Source: Priapulus caudatus
Lineage: Eukaryota; Priapulida; Priapulimorpha; Priapulimorphida; Priapulidae
Assembly: GCF_000485595.1 (NCBI RefSeq)
Contig: NW_014577435.1
Location: forward strand, 206,955-235,840
Length of the DNA: 28,886 nt
Reading direction: 5' to 3'
Shown here one piece after another: positions 17,676 through 28,760 of this stretch (the first letter of the stretch is position 1; every line of letters starts with the position of its first letter). Under the pieces are notes generated by a model. It saw only the letters and a list, made by a program, of their open reading frames with translations. It was not told where the DNA came from and made no database searches. A program made the translations under genes and the position numbers.

Positions 17676-17805
17676 ACATGTGTACATGTGTACATGAGTA
17701 CATGTGCACATCTGTACATGTGTACATGTGTACATGTGTACATGTGTACATGAGTACATGTGTACATGTGTACATGTGTACATGTGTACATGTGTATATG
17801 AGTAC
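17676..17805. repeat. (ACATGTGT)n octamer array of copy 2
   Basis: TGTACATG octamers with occasional GAGTACATG variants. The array ends at the junction with copy 3, so this repeat is the right breakpoint of the partial copy. Confidence 0.93.
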
Positions 17806-18039
17806 AACTAACATACTATCTCGTACTCTACGCACCAGGGTCTAGTGTGCAAGATGACGATGCTCTCTTTCAACATTGCCTGCTCTCATTGATCAGCGAA
17901 TCTGTCCTCCTCTCTCACCCGCACGAAGCTCCGAAGTAATCTACAGCTGAGGGCCTAACCTCTCGTAGTGCTATTTGTCTTCCAAGCCCAAATCCTCCTT
18001 AAGTTGGTTCACGGCTTGTTTTTCTCTCTCTCAGGGGTG

Positions 18040-18450
18040 CTCTGATTTTTTTTTCTTGTCTGCTCTCTCTTTGCGTCTCTCTCTCTCGTCACTTGTGCTC
18101 TCAGCTCGAATCGATCTTCTTTCTCTGCAGCTCCCTTTCTAGCCTCTCACTTACTCTCTGCGTAGTAGTTTTGTCCTCGGCGTAAAGCCGTCTCTCTCTC
18201 TCTGCTCGCTCACTTTCTCTCTATGTGCTTTCTCTCCCGTCTTTCTCATCGCCTCTCAGCAACGCGATCTCTCTCTCGCGTGCTTGTCTCTCTGGTCCTC
18301 TTTCTGCCTCTCTCACTCCTCATCCGTATTACATGCGACCCTATTGCTCTCCGTTAGTGATTTCGTTTACGCTGCCGCCCCGTCTCTGCGTTGCTCCGTA
18401 TTCGCTCTTCCTCTCCTCCCTTCCTGGCTCTCATAACTGCTCCGCTCGCA
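18040..18450. repeat. CT-rich tract of copy 3
   Basis: Counterpart of 9190-9660 and 16725-17165, with many inserted G and A bases interrupting the CT runs. Confidence 0.85.
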
Positions 18451-18549
18451 CGTGATCTTTTGGCACGTGCACGCACCTCTTATTACTGGTCATTCGTCTG
18501 AATGGGCTGTTTTTGCTGATAATAGGGAAAGCATGAACTTTCAACGCCT

Positions 18550-18592
18550 ATAGTGGGGCGAAGCACGAGAGCCTTGAAGTGGTTCGCTATAT
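18550..18592. other. Hairpin conserved in all three copies (copy 3)
   Basis: GCGAAGCAC and GTGGTTCGC arms flank GAGAGCCTTGAA. The stem matches copy 2 apart from single inserted bases. Confidence 0.45.
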
Positions 18593-19134
18593 ATCAATGA
18601 TCATTTCAGCATAGAGAATGCGTACAGCTAGTCTCGATTATTAGCGAGCGTGCTCCTCGTAGAGACCGTAATGGACGAGCTCCTTCCTATCCTATCGATA
18701 GCAAGCCTAGGCTATCCGCAGGGACTCGGGCAGATCAGACCAAACATGACTGGAACCCTGCTCAGCGAGCGAGAGGTAGGAAATTCCGGGTGACGGAGCG
18801 ATATTCATTCGCTGTCATTCTTTCTGTCTAACACTTGTACAGGAGCCAAATTCAGAACGGCGTAGCTCGACCAATTCTAATCGAGTCAGAATCGTCGCCA
18901 GAATTACCTCCCGAATGTCAGAATTACCTCAGAATGTCCCTCATTGCGTGGCTGGCGTGGCGTGCGCGCGGGTCGTAGTGTGCCGTGCTCTTTAGGCAGC
19001 GCACCCATTATCAATAGGCAGCCGGACGCAAGGCGTCCAGCTGAGCAGCGGATCACTAGTTTCACGGAATAATGAGCAGCCGGGACGCAAACGACTTTAG
19101 GGGGGCCGTAGCAACGTCCTGTCCACCATGCTCT

Positions 19135-19400
19135 TACATGTGTACGCATGAGTAGAATGTGGCACCTTCTGTACATGGTGTAGCAGATGGTGGGCAGCAT
19201 GTGTAACATGTGTACGATGTGTACATGTGTACATGTGTAGCATGTGTTCAGCCAGTGGATGTCACACAATTCAGGGTGCAACGATCCTCGTACAATTCGT
19301 GTGGGAGGTAAATGTGCTACATGTGTAAACCGCATGTGTAAGGGATGTGTCGACGCATGATGTGACACAGTGTATATGAGTACAGTTGCTTAGTGAGCGA
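19135..19400. repeat. Degraded octamer array of copy 3
   Basis: ACATGTGT units are recognisable (best near 19199-19245) but broken by insertions and by unrelated stretches. It corresponds to 10182-10403. Confidence 0.7.
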
Positions 19401-20500
19401 TGGGTATCCATGTCTGTACTCAATCTGTCACATAGGACGTATGATCGTATAGCAGAACCCCACAGTCAGGAGTCTCGACCGTAGGCAACCCGGACCAATT
19501 AGGAAGCCTCCGTAGCCAAGCTAGTTAACCTAGCTTTTGCACGGCAAATATACCCTTAGGTAACAGCGATTAATAGAGCAGACGTGAAGAACGTTATGAC
19601 AAACACAAAGTTGAATACGTACAAAAATAGTTTTCTATTAGGTCTCTCATTCTGAGTAGTAGCAAAGAACATGCTATGAAACCTCTACGTCCTAATGTAG
19701 CACGGTACACAGTTTCGTTTACGTCAACTAGAAACTCAAGATAACCCCGACTCAAAGGCATCTCAGACCTCTAAACATATGAACACTGTGTCTCAATCGA
19801 GTAACAACACATAATTATGCGCACACAGTATAAAATACGGCGCGAAGACAAGTGCTAAGATAAAAACCTTACTCACAAGGCTCCTCGTATCGACACACGT
19901 CTCTCTGTTATTCTAAACTTTCAAGCGTCATCATTAAACCCGCTATAGCCTTCGGGTACTTCACATAGAGACTAAAGTCGGTCCACACCCTTGGTCAGAA
20001 AGCAACTTAACGCACTGTCGCTAACTGTTCGATAGGGAGGGGGAGGATCGCTGGGAGTCCTAAATATCCGCAGGGTCGCTACCTGGAACTACACGCCACG
20101 CGTGGTGGGTACCAGTTCCCTGAAAATAATCAGTCATTTACGAGGTCAGGACTGTCACACGGGACGCCTAATCTTGCCTTTGCTAATCAGACTGGCATGT
20201 TAATAGGTGTGGGACTTTCTGCTTGCATTACATTAGCCCCTACTATGAACAGTTGTGAGTTTTATGTATCATTATACGCGAACAACTTCCAAGTGAACTA
20301 TTGTACGTTTATATACAGCTTTCATTTTAAAGGTTGGCTCAATTGTTATTATTTAATGTTTGCTAGATTTGCATCCATTTGATATTTGGTTGTTTTTTTA
20401 GAATTTTTGTCGAGTAAATATATGTGTGCGGTAACGCGGTTGCCTAACATGTTCAGTTACAACCCATAGAGGTGTCCAAAATGCGTTCGCGATAGGTTGA
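19401..20500. other. Unassigned block, counterpart of 10404-11300
   Basis: Follows copy 1 in order, including the CCCTTAGGTAACA..GATTAATAGA and GATAGGGAGGGGGA segments and the left 29-bp repeat near 20205. No gene recognised. Confidence 0.5.
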
Positions 20501-20714
20501 TTGTGCGGTCAGTTGGCCCGTGGGTGGGCAACTGCGTGGCTGGATCCGGGGTTCATCTCTGGGGTTGGTTCCGTGCGGAGCCTTCTCTGGGGCTGGGATC
20601 CGGATATGCATCCGTGTGGATCCGGGGACATCTCCGTTATCCACATCCGCATTGGTGCCTGTCGTGTGGTGCGGATGGCGGTTGGTGGTGCGTGAGTAGG
20701 TGCTCAGCGCGGTG

Positions 20715-21620
20715 ACGAGGAGGGAGGTAGAGTTGTGTCATAGTTTGTCACGTGGTTTGTGTTATAAGCCAATCAGTTTGTAGATCGCGGGGTGAGAAAG
20801 GAGGGGAGAAAGCTTGCGTGAGAAAGGAAGAGGGCGTAGAAGGAGAAGCATTCGCGTGGAAGAAGGAGGAAGGGGAAAGGAAGAAGGTGTGGAGGAGGGG
20901 GAGAAGCTGGGGCTGAGAAGGAGGAGGCCGGAGAAGCTGGAGAGGTGGGTAGGAGGAGAGGTGGTGGAGAACGGTGGCCAGAGAGGTGGCCCTTCTCCCG
21001 TCTGGCCACGCACCTTCATCGCTTCTCGTCGCAACAACCTGTCACCACCACCTCTCCACTCAGCCTCCTCTTCTCGCACGAGCTATCTCCGGGTTTTGTG
21101 GTCGCGCTGCTGTGCATTCCGCGAGCGAGCGGTTCGTGCCGCGAGCACCTGCGCGTTCTCCAGCCAGCTTCCCTCCCCTCGTCTGCTCGCGTGCCGCGAC
21201 ACCTTCGTCCCTCCCCTTCGCCACGGGGCAGATTCTCCCCTCCTTATCCGACCCCGTAGGCTGTCTCCCCCTCCTTCCACGCACCTTCTCCCTTCCTACG
21301 CCCCTCCTCGCTTCTCCACCCCAGCTTCTCCCCCTCCTCTTTCTCCGACGCGAGCGCTTCTGCCTTCTCCCTTCCCTCCGTTCTCCACCGAGCTTCTCCC
21401 TCCTCCTTCTCTCCACACACGCTTCTCCCTTCTCTCGCCCTTCCTTCCTCCTTCACCATCTTTCTTCCACAGCTGGAAGTGATGTCACGAACCCGTCAAT
21501 TAGCACCTGATTGGTTATCGAATCACACACGCACGGATACAAAATATGGCAAATTCCCATCTCCTGTCACCCGGCCCGAATATAGAGCAAACGCCGATCG
21601 GTGTTTGTGGGTGCGCTTGG
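20715..21620. mobile_element. Foldback element of copy 3 with GA/CT-rich interior
   Basis: The same inner arms as copy 1 (CACGTGGTTTGTGTTATAAGCC at about 20750 on the left; CTGATTGGTTATCGAATCACAC near 21508 on the right) enclose about 0.7 kb instead of an N gap. The left half (about 20785-20990) is purine-rich with GGAGAAG motifs. The right half (about 21030-21475) is pyrimidine-rich with CTTCTCC motifs, so the interior is itself roughly palindromic. At the centre, GTGGCCAGA near 20975 pairs with TCTGGCCAC near 21001. The outer left arm is not recognisable, while the right end plus CGATCGGTGTTTG (the target duplication with errors) is. The arginine/glutamate- and serine/proline-rich open frames are artefacts. 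Confidence 0.6.
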
Positions 21621-21689
21621 CCTGGTGTGGATTAGGTGCGGTGGACTTTAGGTACAAATAGGTGCGGGATTTTTGCTTGCATTACAGGC

Positions 21690-21850
21690 ATCTTGGAACA
21701 TGTGCTACAGTGTATAGCGATCTGTACATTGTGTACGCTACATCTGCTAGCCTACTATGATGTACATCTGTGTATGGTGCACAGTCTATGTAATGTGTAC
21801 ACGGTGTGAGATGTGTACATCATCGTAAAAAGTACATAGTGTATACGCCC
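21690..21850. repeat. Degraded second octamer array of copy 3
   Basis: Interrupted TGTACATC and GTGTACA units corresponding to 11793-11920. Confidence 0.65.
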
Positions 21851-21989
21851 TGGTAGAGATCAGACCACATATACAATAGATTCCTAACTCAGCGAGAGTT
21901 ATAGACCGGATGTTAAGTAAGCAGAGATTCCAGAAGTACGGAAAATTTTCCATTGTTATTATTTACAACATTCGATAAAGCAAAAATTT

Positions 21990-22715
21990 AACAAAATCTT
22001 AAAAAGATATATATAAAGCCACGCGCTTTAATATTAAGAGTAGATTCACCGTCTTATTTAACTCTCACTATTGGGACGTTATTGAGAGCATGTTAATACT
22101 ATTAATATGAGTATTGGGATTGATAGCGGGGTGGAGCCGAGAGCTGAGGACGTCGAGACGTTGGCATGAGAGGGGCGGTGTTCGGACGCCGGGAGTGCTC
22201 TGAACGAGTAGGGAGGAGGTCGGGGAGAGCGGAGACAGTCGAAAGCACTTCGGACGGTGCGCGAGGAGAGAGCGGTAATACGAGAGGTTTAGAAGAGTAT
22301 GAGAGGAGCTGTCGTGAGCGGTGCGAACGGCATGGCGAGACACCCAGGTCTAATGAGCGCGGGTGAGCGAGAGAGTGAGAGGATAAAAGTGAGATAAAGA
22401 AGAATGAGAAAGGACGACTCTTGTGCGACACACCAAACCACACGTAGGAGTGCAGCGTGAGAGTAGCGCGCTTGAATATATTCTTCTTCGCTCACTGCAA
22501 TTATCCATCGACACAATCTTGTCAGCGAATAACGCGTGGAGTCTGCCAATGCTAATTTGACAATACAAACTCACTGTACGGAGATCAACTTTATCTGTCT
22601 GTCTTTCTCTTTGTGTAAACTTACTCATGATTGAGCAAGTTGCGAGAGGCACAAAATCTAAAGGCAAAGCGAGAGTGAAGTCTTACCACACACGCACAGA
22701 GGTCACGCGCACGCC
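21990..22715. other. Segment largely different from copy 1
   Basis: Similarity to copy 1 fades after AAAATTTTCCATTGTTATT (about 21960) and returns at CAGATGTGACGTCAATAAAGG (about 22720). Only a patch near 22550-22580 resembles copy 1 (near 12445-12475). It includes a purine-rich stretch at about 22130-22420. No gene recognised. Confidence 0.5.
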
Positions 22716-23755
22716 TTAATCAGATGTGACGTCAATAAAGGCCGAATAGCAACCCTGGCGTTTGTTGAAGACTGTTTCTGGTTACAATCGCTCACACTCG
22801 CTGCAACGAACCGTTAACGATGTTATTGTACCGTAAATAAATTCAAGTATGTTGAGGTTAATTAATACTTTGCTAGACTGCATTCTACGCCAGCTTTCCC
22901 CTTCGGCAGAGAAAAATTGTTTCAACAATCTAGCGCTTGCAGGTATATAAGCTGAAAGTCGCTATATAGCAGCTCGCCCCAGTTAATTAATATAAGCAAG
23001 ATCTTTTCGTTATGCTCAACAGTGATTAGCAATACTAACATCAGGGCGGAGGCCTCAGGGGTATAACTCCAGCGAAAATCGTGATTACGATCAGGACGGA
23101 ACCAGAATTATTGTGTTCATTGTAATACCGACAATAGAAACAAAGTATAAGAAGTGTATGTCTTCAGTTTATTTACAGGAGCGGAACGGTATAGAGCTCT
23201 GTTCGGAGTGTGTTATGTATTATGCGAAGGACAAATTGTTTTCTCGAGATTATTGCCTTCTAAATTTAGGTGCGGCGGCTGTGAATTGAGTGTGTGAGTG
23301 CGATATTGTGGATCTGAAAGCGTCTGTGTAATTAACTCGCAAATGATGCGGGGGCAATTTAATTAATAGCGCACTTGTTCTTAAGCTGAAGTGTTATTCT
23401 ATGTACATAGCAGAAGGGATGGGCATGTTGACTGAGCATTTCTCACATTCTAAGGCGTGATATAGGGCAAGGCTTACTGACGGCGAGGTGACCGCGTAAT
23501 GAGCCCGGTTAGAGCGCCTTTGGTTCGGAGCAAATGATGAGGACAAAGTAACTAAAAGCTAAACTCAGCAAGTTCGAGTTATGGTGGAAGTCCCGTGGCT
23601 AGACTGGTCCCAGCTAGTCGTTGAGGCAATTGGCAGCAGAGCAGGATGGCAGTGGCTACTCTCTGAATGCAGTCTAGTTCTCGTAGAGATGAAGGACCTG
23701 TGCAGCAAGGAGTACAAGAAGCGCTTTTAATACCTTACTAATACAAGAGGATAAG
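22716..23755. other. Unassigned block, counterpart of 12600-13506
   Basis: Aligns with copy 1 with frequent one-base insertions. No coding sequence is seen in either copy. Confidence 0.5.
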
Positions 23756-24748
23756 ATCTTGAAACGTAGAGCGCGCCATTGAGCGCAGAGGCGAGCTAGC
23801 CGAGGATGTGACAACTATTGTGTCTTCGATCGACAGTCCACGAGCCGCAGGGCCTCCTTTCATGATCAAAAATTGTGAGTAAATATCATTCGACACGAAT
23901 CGCGATCTCAGGCAAACTATAGGGCATTCTGCGTCAGGGGGAGGCTAGCAACGGTTTCATGGAACGAGTCGAGTTTGGCCCGGAGAGATTATTCGAATAT
24001 AGTAACCACCTAAGGTGTGGCGTGGATTTTTGGCGGCAAGTGTGGCTTGGAGACGATGTGGTTTGGGAACATTGCAATAATTGTGACCGTCATAAATCTG
24101 TAAAGGCAGCGATAAGCCCGCCTTATTTGTTGACTTGCATGAATGGGCTCACGACGTGAGCTGACTCCTGTACCGTACTGCAAGCCCGTTGACTTTTGCC
24201 GTAAATAATGGAAATGCCGCGGCCGAGCATTTCGCATCAAAGAGAAGAAAATTCTGCGATTTTCACAGCTCGCTATCGCCAAGTCAACCGAGACGCGTAG
24301 CATTCAGTAAACATTTGTGTATTCCATAATTTCCACAGTCTTGGCTTCTATCAGTATGATTTCCACAATTCTTGCTCTTTGCCATAATAAATTGATACGA
24401 ATAAGCTATGCTGATTAAGTTGTTCTTCACGGCACACGCATGTCTGCATAAAATGGCTTCGGTCAGTAGGCTCCATTTCGACAACGGCCAGCAGGTGTGC
24501 GCAAACGGTTCTTTTGTGCTGGCACTTGCATAGCCCGAGCGCGAGCTACGCGCTAGACGTTTGTGGCAGCTCCGCCTCCGGCTGGCTGTGATGCCCGTGT
24601 TTCCAAGGTTGTAACCTGTTGTTTGAGTTCTCTAAACCGAGCCATTCAAACCTCATACAATAAATGTATAGTTCTTCAGCGACGGAGACATAACAAGTAA
24701 TGATTTATTGAATAATATTGCATAATAATTAATACATTTTCAGTTCGG

Positions 24749-24808
24749 CCCCGCGTTATCATAGGGAGTATAACCTCACTATACTTAAAATCCCTATGGG
24801 GCGCGGGG
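24749..24808. repeat. Imperfect 60-bp inverted repeat
   Basis: CCCCGCG (24749-24755) pairs with CGCGGGG (24802-24808). Inside, CATAGGGA pairs with CCCTATG, and AGTATA with TATACT around the centre, with bulges between the blocks. It resembles the terminal or subterminal hairpins of small DNA elements. Confidence 0.55.
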
Positions 24809-25231
24809 GGTTTGGACGGTGGGGTATGGCGGGGAGGTTTTAGCGGAGGGTATGAATATTTGGTGACATTTTTTTATTAAGCTTGGTTGGCCTTTAATCC
24901 CCTCGATCCTTTCCTTGTTTGTGAATTTTCCTATGAACATCTATATTTGTTTTGTTCATAAAATATTCAATTCTAATCTTTGTTGATTCGAGCTAATCTG
25001 GGGAGCTAAACCCGACCAGGCTCTCCGAACTGTAAAACACGTCGTAGGAACAGCTAGCCCGCAATGTAGTGTTTAAGGAGAATGGAACTTGTGGCTAATC
25101 GTCGAGCATGACTGAGCGGATTTTTTAATATTAGATTATATCACCTCTCACATTTCTAGAATCTGCGTCCATCGATAATGCGATTGTCATCTTCTAAAAC
25201 TACAGACCATGGGGGGCCCGGGCTGACCGCT

Positions 25232-25304
25232 GTGGAGACGTGCGCCGGGCACTCTGAATTTGCGCACGTCTCCACTGGCGGACAGCCGCTTCAATACTTG
25301 AAGC
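25232..25304. repeat. Two adjacent perfect hairpins
   Basis: GTGGAGACGTGCGC (25232-25245) pairs exactly with GCGCACGTCTCCAC (25262-25275) over a 16-nt loop. Twelve bases on, GCTTCAA (25288-25294) pairs with TTGAAGC (25298-25304) over a TAC loop. They lie in the right end of the insertion. Perfect pairing in an otherwise noisy copy suggests this part is read accurately. Confidence 0.65.
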
Positions 25305-25402
25305 ATCCCCCGCGGTCGCCGTGCGCCATATCCCGCGAACGCGCGTTCTCATCGCGTCGCAGCGCTTAGGATGCACAAGCAAAGCGTGCCACGCAAATCT
25401 TG

Positions 25403-25934
25403 TATCATGTCTCTCTGGATAGATTACAAGAACTGGTACTATATACTAATCAGTTGCTCGCCACCGACAGTATGGAAGCACTCACGCAACTGTATTATCA
25501 TAGACCGAGCTCGGCGTTACCGATTAGCCTAAAGGTCAGTCAAATTGTCGGAGGCTAAAATAAAGGACGACAGTGTAATTTTCCTCTAGTCGTTCTTAAG
25601 TAGAAATCGGGCGCTTTGTCGCTAGATTTTTCCCTCTAACGGAGGGCGGTAATTTAGTCGCTAGTCGAGTATAGCGGGGCGCGTTCATTTAGGCGTACGT
25701 GAAATACACAACCTCGTGCAGCGGCGCATTAGGCGTGCAATCAAAACAGGGAAATCAAAACATGCAAGCCCGACGATTCAATGTTATCGGGTTTAATTGG
25801 AGAAAAAACGCCAGCACGTATGGTTTTGTTGAGGTAATTAAAATTTCTCGGCCGACATATTTCTGAAAAATACAGCCATCAATGACGATGAAGGTTGGGC
25901 ATCAGATAAAATACACTCGCGCGTTCTAATTAGA
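25403..25934. other. Unassigned block before the copy 3 LTR
   Basis: Counterpart of 13512-13962 in copy 1, recognisable by ACTAATCAGTTGCTCGC and CCCTCTAACGGAGGGCGGTA. The latter includes the inverted repeat CCCTC/GAGGG. No gene. Confidence 0.5.
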
Positions 25935-26088
25935 TGTTATCGATACTATGAACCGCTAGACGTCGCGTGGAAACGTAGCGTGGTATGCCCGCCGCGATGG
26001 TGTAGACTCAATAAACGAGTTTATTCTACAAAAAGGAGGGGTATCTGGCGTTGACTTTGGCACAAATGTGTGAGCATCAAACAGCACA
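25935..26088 (+). mobile_element. LTR of the Ty3/gypsy element, copy 3
   Basis: Begins TGTTATCGATACTATGAACC and ends near AAACAGCACA, matching 13963-14110 with small indels. It keeps the AATAAA signal (CAATAAACG) and is followed by a damaged primer-binding site (TGCGTGTCAGAA). As in copy 1, it has the position of a 5' LTR. Confidence 0.65.
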
Positions 26089-26321
26089 TGCGTGTCAGAA
26101 AGAATAGAAACGAAGTACGTCACGTCAGAAAAAAACATGGCATAGTTTGGCTACCTGCAGAAGACGAAAACAGCCTTAGTTATGGTAGCATCTAACTGAC
26201 ATAGGGATTGCAAGTACATCACAGCGACTAGACCCTCAACACTGGTAACACTTGGTGGAGCTTGTGGAGGAATATACAGAAGAACTCGTTTGAGGTGTGA
26301 AAACACCAACACAGACAAAAG

Positions 26322-26970
26322 ATGACGGAGCTCACAGGCAAATACCGATACCGCTCCATGGCACTGGAATGCAAATAACCTCGCAAGACATTCAGGGAAA
26401 TTTCAGCAGCATAGTAGTTTAAGTATTTAACAGGCCCACGGAACGCTAAATCTGACGCCAGTGAGAACCCAGTATCTTTGATGCTGTTGGATAGGTGAAG
26501 AGGGCAAGACATTCGGGAGAGTTGGGAGTTTGACAGCTGGGCAGCAAGGCCTCAGACCCTTGCTCCACACTCGGAGAGAAGTTCAGAAGCTACGTTACCC
26601 GTAAGCCAAATTCAATTTAAGAGTACCAGGTTTCAAGCTACGCTGCATTGACACAAGACCAACGGCGAGACGGCGTGGACTCATTCATCGGACGCGTGCA
26701 CCGCGAATGGTGAGGAGTGTGAGTACACCGACACAAGACGAACAACTGTTGACGCCTACTCGTAATCACCAGGTGTGCCAGCAAAGACATTCAGTAGAAA
26801 ATTAATGCAAAGAGAAGTACTTTAACACTTGACAGGCTAACTAGCCATGGTAAGCAGCTATGAGAAATCATCACCAAAATGAACTGAGATACAAGGTGCA
26901 ATGAGGGTGCTCGGCACTAAATAATTAACTCATACGTAAACCGTGCGGGCCGAATAGCAAAAGCCTAGAA
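26322..26970 (+). pseudogene. Gag capsid region, copy 3, unreadable frame
   Basis: Starts with the same ATGACGGAGCTCACAGGC as copy 1 and follows it to CCTAGAATG at about 26963-26971, but many one-base insertions destroy every frame. At the end it has four A before GCCTAGAATG where copy 1 has three, which is the base copy 1 lacks. I attribute most of the damage to sequence error, not decay. Confidence 0.7.
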
Positions 26971-26989
26971 TGAAATAAACAGATCTGCT

Positions 26990-27375
26990 CAGTGTGACAT
27001 GCGCAAAATAGGGGTGCTGGAACTGTGGTGGAGCAAATGCACAGTGACAAGCAAGTGTCCTGCTGTTGGCTCACAGTGCAACTTTTGTCATACAATTTCG
27101 GGCAGCTGGGCCACCGAGTTTGCAATTGCTAACGAAAGAAAGCACACACAGGCAGCAACCCGGGGCCACACAGCCAGATCAAGGCCGATATAGTGAGAGA
27201 CATCTTACACGAGAAGCCCTAGACCTAATAACCACTACACTGAGCAGTGGAACAGTGCATCCGCCATCAGCTGAGCAGTTTGACGGGTTTCGTTGGAGGC
27301 AGTGTAGACGATCGAGTATATACAAGGCTGCGAAAAGCATCAGGCAATTTGCCGAACATAATTGTCCAGGACCGA
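26990..27375 (+). pseudogene. Nucleocapsid and linker, copy 3, unreadable frame
   Basis: TGCTGGAACTGTGGTGGAGC (about 27016-27035) encodes the first knuckle. The second (TGCAACTTTTGTCAT) follows at about 27078. The frames are broken by insertions. Confidence 0.65.
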
Positions 27376-27835
27376 CACATAAACGCATCTCCAGTCGTAA
27401 AAGCAGAATAGAACAGTGGTGCTCAGAGCCGACGTAATTGCCCAGTACATGTATACAGACAGGTATCGAGATCCCAAGAACGGAATCAGATAAACACGGG
27501 GAGACCGACAGCCGTGAAACAATCTGACAGTCTGAACCTACATGCATATGGGGGATCGGCAGATCAAGCAGTATGGCACACCGCTCGATGTAACGCTTGT
27601 CACCATAAGGCAGAAACGCCGCATGACCTAAAGTTTTATGTGACATGGCACAAGGGATTACACCGATCTAGCACTGCGCTCGTCTATATCATTAGGAGCC
27701 CTGATAACACTAAACTGTGAGAAAAGAAGTCGCGCATCGCTCAGGTTGCTCACGAGAGCAGTGAAATCCTCGCGCGTGAAAAAGGGCATATGCAGTTAGC
27801 AGCGCAAGGAAAGAGTTGAGGCGTGACGATATTTG
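27376..27835 (+). pseudogene. Protease region, copy 3, unreadable frame
   Basis: Follows copy 1 from the ACATAAACGCAT segment through GTGGTGCTCAG (active-site region, about 27415-27427) to GTGACGATATTTGGATCGATC. The active-site stretch has two or more extra bases relative to copy 1. Confidence 0.65.
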
Positions 27836-28760
27836 GATCGATCGGCACTGATCCAAAAGACAGACATGATAAGCTATATCCAGATTGTTTCCGGAAAGGA
27901 ATAGGACTTTCCAGGAAAGAATACCACAGTTCGGTTACGGTAGCGGATGCAAGACACCAGTCATAAGCCACCGCGACGTTGTCGAGAATGCGTTGAACAC
28001 AGACCGCTTAAGGCAGGAGTTACAGCTGCAGTGTAGACCTAGAGATTATGCGAAGTGGTAAGACGTAGCCAGGAGCAGACTGGGTGAATGGTCTAGGTCG
28101 TGCCTGTCACGAAACCGAGATGGTGATTTGAGATTTTGTCTTGACCGGCAGGCAACTCAACCAAGGCGATCAGAGAGGAGCATCATTACACACCAACTTT
28201 GGCACGATGTATTACCCGAAGGCTTTAGCAGGCGCTAAGGGTGTTTAGCATTTTAGATGCATCGGGTTATTGGAATGTATAAACTCAGCGCGAATCAAGA
28301 TGCTCACTGAACGTTCCAACACACCCTTTTTCGGGCGTCATATGTTTAAAAGATTACGCATTCGTATTGTCTCCGCCCAAGACGTTTTCCAGAAGAAAGT
28401 TGACGCAGACCTTGAGAACATACCGGGTGTAGTAGCGAATTGCTGGATGACATAGTGGTATTTCGGTGCCAGACGATAGCTGAGGCACAGATGCAAATCT
28501 TTCTCAGAGGTTCTAGAGCGAATCAGTGAAGTAGGGCTAAGTTGAATCCAAAGTAGTGTTTGATAAAAAAGCAAATGGAATTAAGTTTCTTTGCAACTAT
28601 TCCCTCAGCTGACAAAGTCTAGAGGCCAGACCTGAACAACGATAGCTCTATACCAGATGATGGCCATGCGCCGCAATCTGCCAGCGAGCTACAATCTAAT
28701 ACTTGGTTTAGCAAACTACCTGGGAAGGCATCACGCCGAAGTTAGCCCGATCACGGCAGC
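27836..28760 (+). pseudogene. Reverse transcriptase, copy 3, unreadable frame
   Basis: All copy 1 motifs can be found in order but in changing frames. At the first catalytic Asp the sequence reads GATGCATCGGG (near 28256), two bases longer than copy 1 and in frame with SGYW. The IADD box region lies near 28440, and NYLGR near 28715. Confidence 0.75.

Larger units (their letters stand above)
16607..17805 (+). repeat. Partial copy 2 of the duplicated unit
   Basis: After pol is cut, an ACT repeat (16607-16670) leads into the same left part of the unit as at 9136: GTGAAGATGACGATGCTTC, the CT tract, the conserved hairpin, the CAGAATGTCCC repeats, the GCGTGC patch and the ACATGTGT array. It then jumps back to the TAC boundary of copy 3 at about 17806 without any of the LTR element. 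It reads cleaner than copies 1 and 3 over this part and is a useful reference. Confidence 0.8.
23762..25396. mobile_element. 1.64-kb insertion present only in copy 3
   Basis: Copy 1 reads continuously through AAGATCTTGATAGATACAAG at about 13501-13520. Copy 3 matches up to ATCTTG (23756-23761), departs for about 1.64 kb, and returns after a second ATCTTG (25397-25402), though about 15 extra bases precede the renewed match. A duplicated ATCTTG at both junctions suggests a 6-bp target duplication, but the noise makes this uncertain. No transposase, reverse transcriptase or poly-A tail is recognised. A short open frame at 23959-24159 (with VWEHCNNCDRHK) is not assignable. Two strong inverted repeats lie inside (24749-24808 and 25232-25304). 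Confidence 0.45.

Noticed and set aside
20762-21510. Large open frames in the GA/CT-rich foldback interior
   Set aside because: Low-complexity frames on both strands at the same place, in error-rich sequence.
23959-24159. 66-codon frame with CNNCDRHK as a zinc-finger protein
   Set aside because: One CxxC and a single His nearby do not make a known finger, and the surrounding copy is error-prone.
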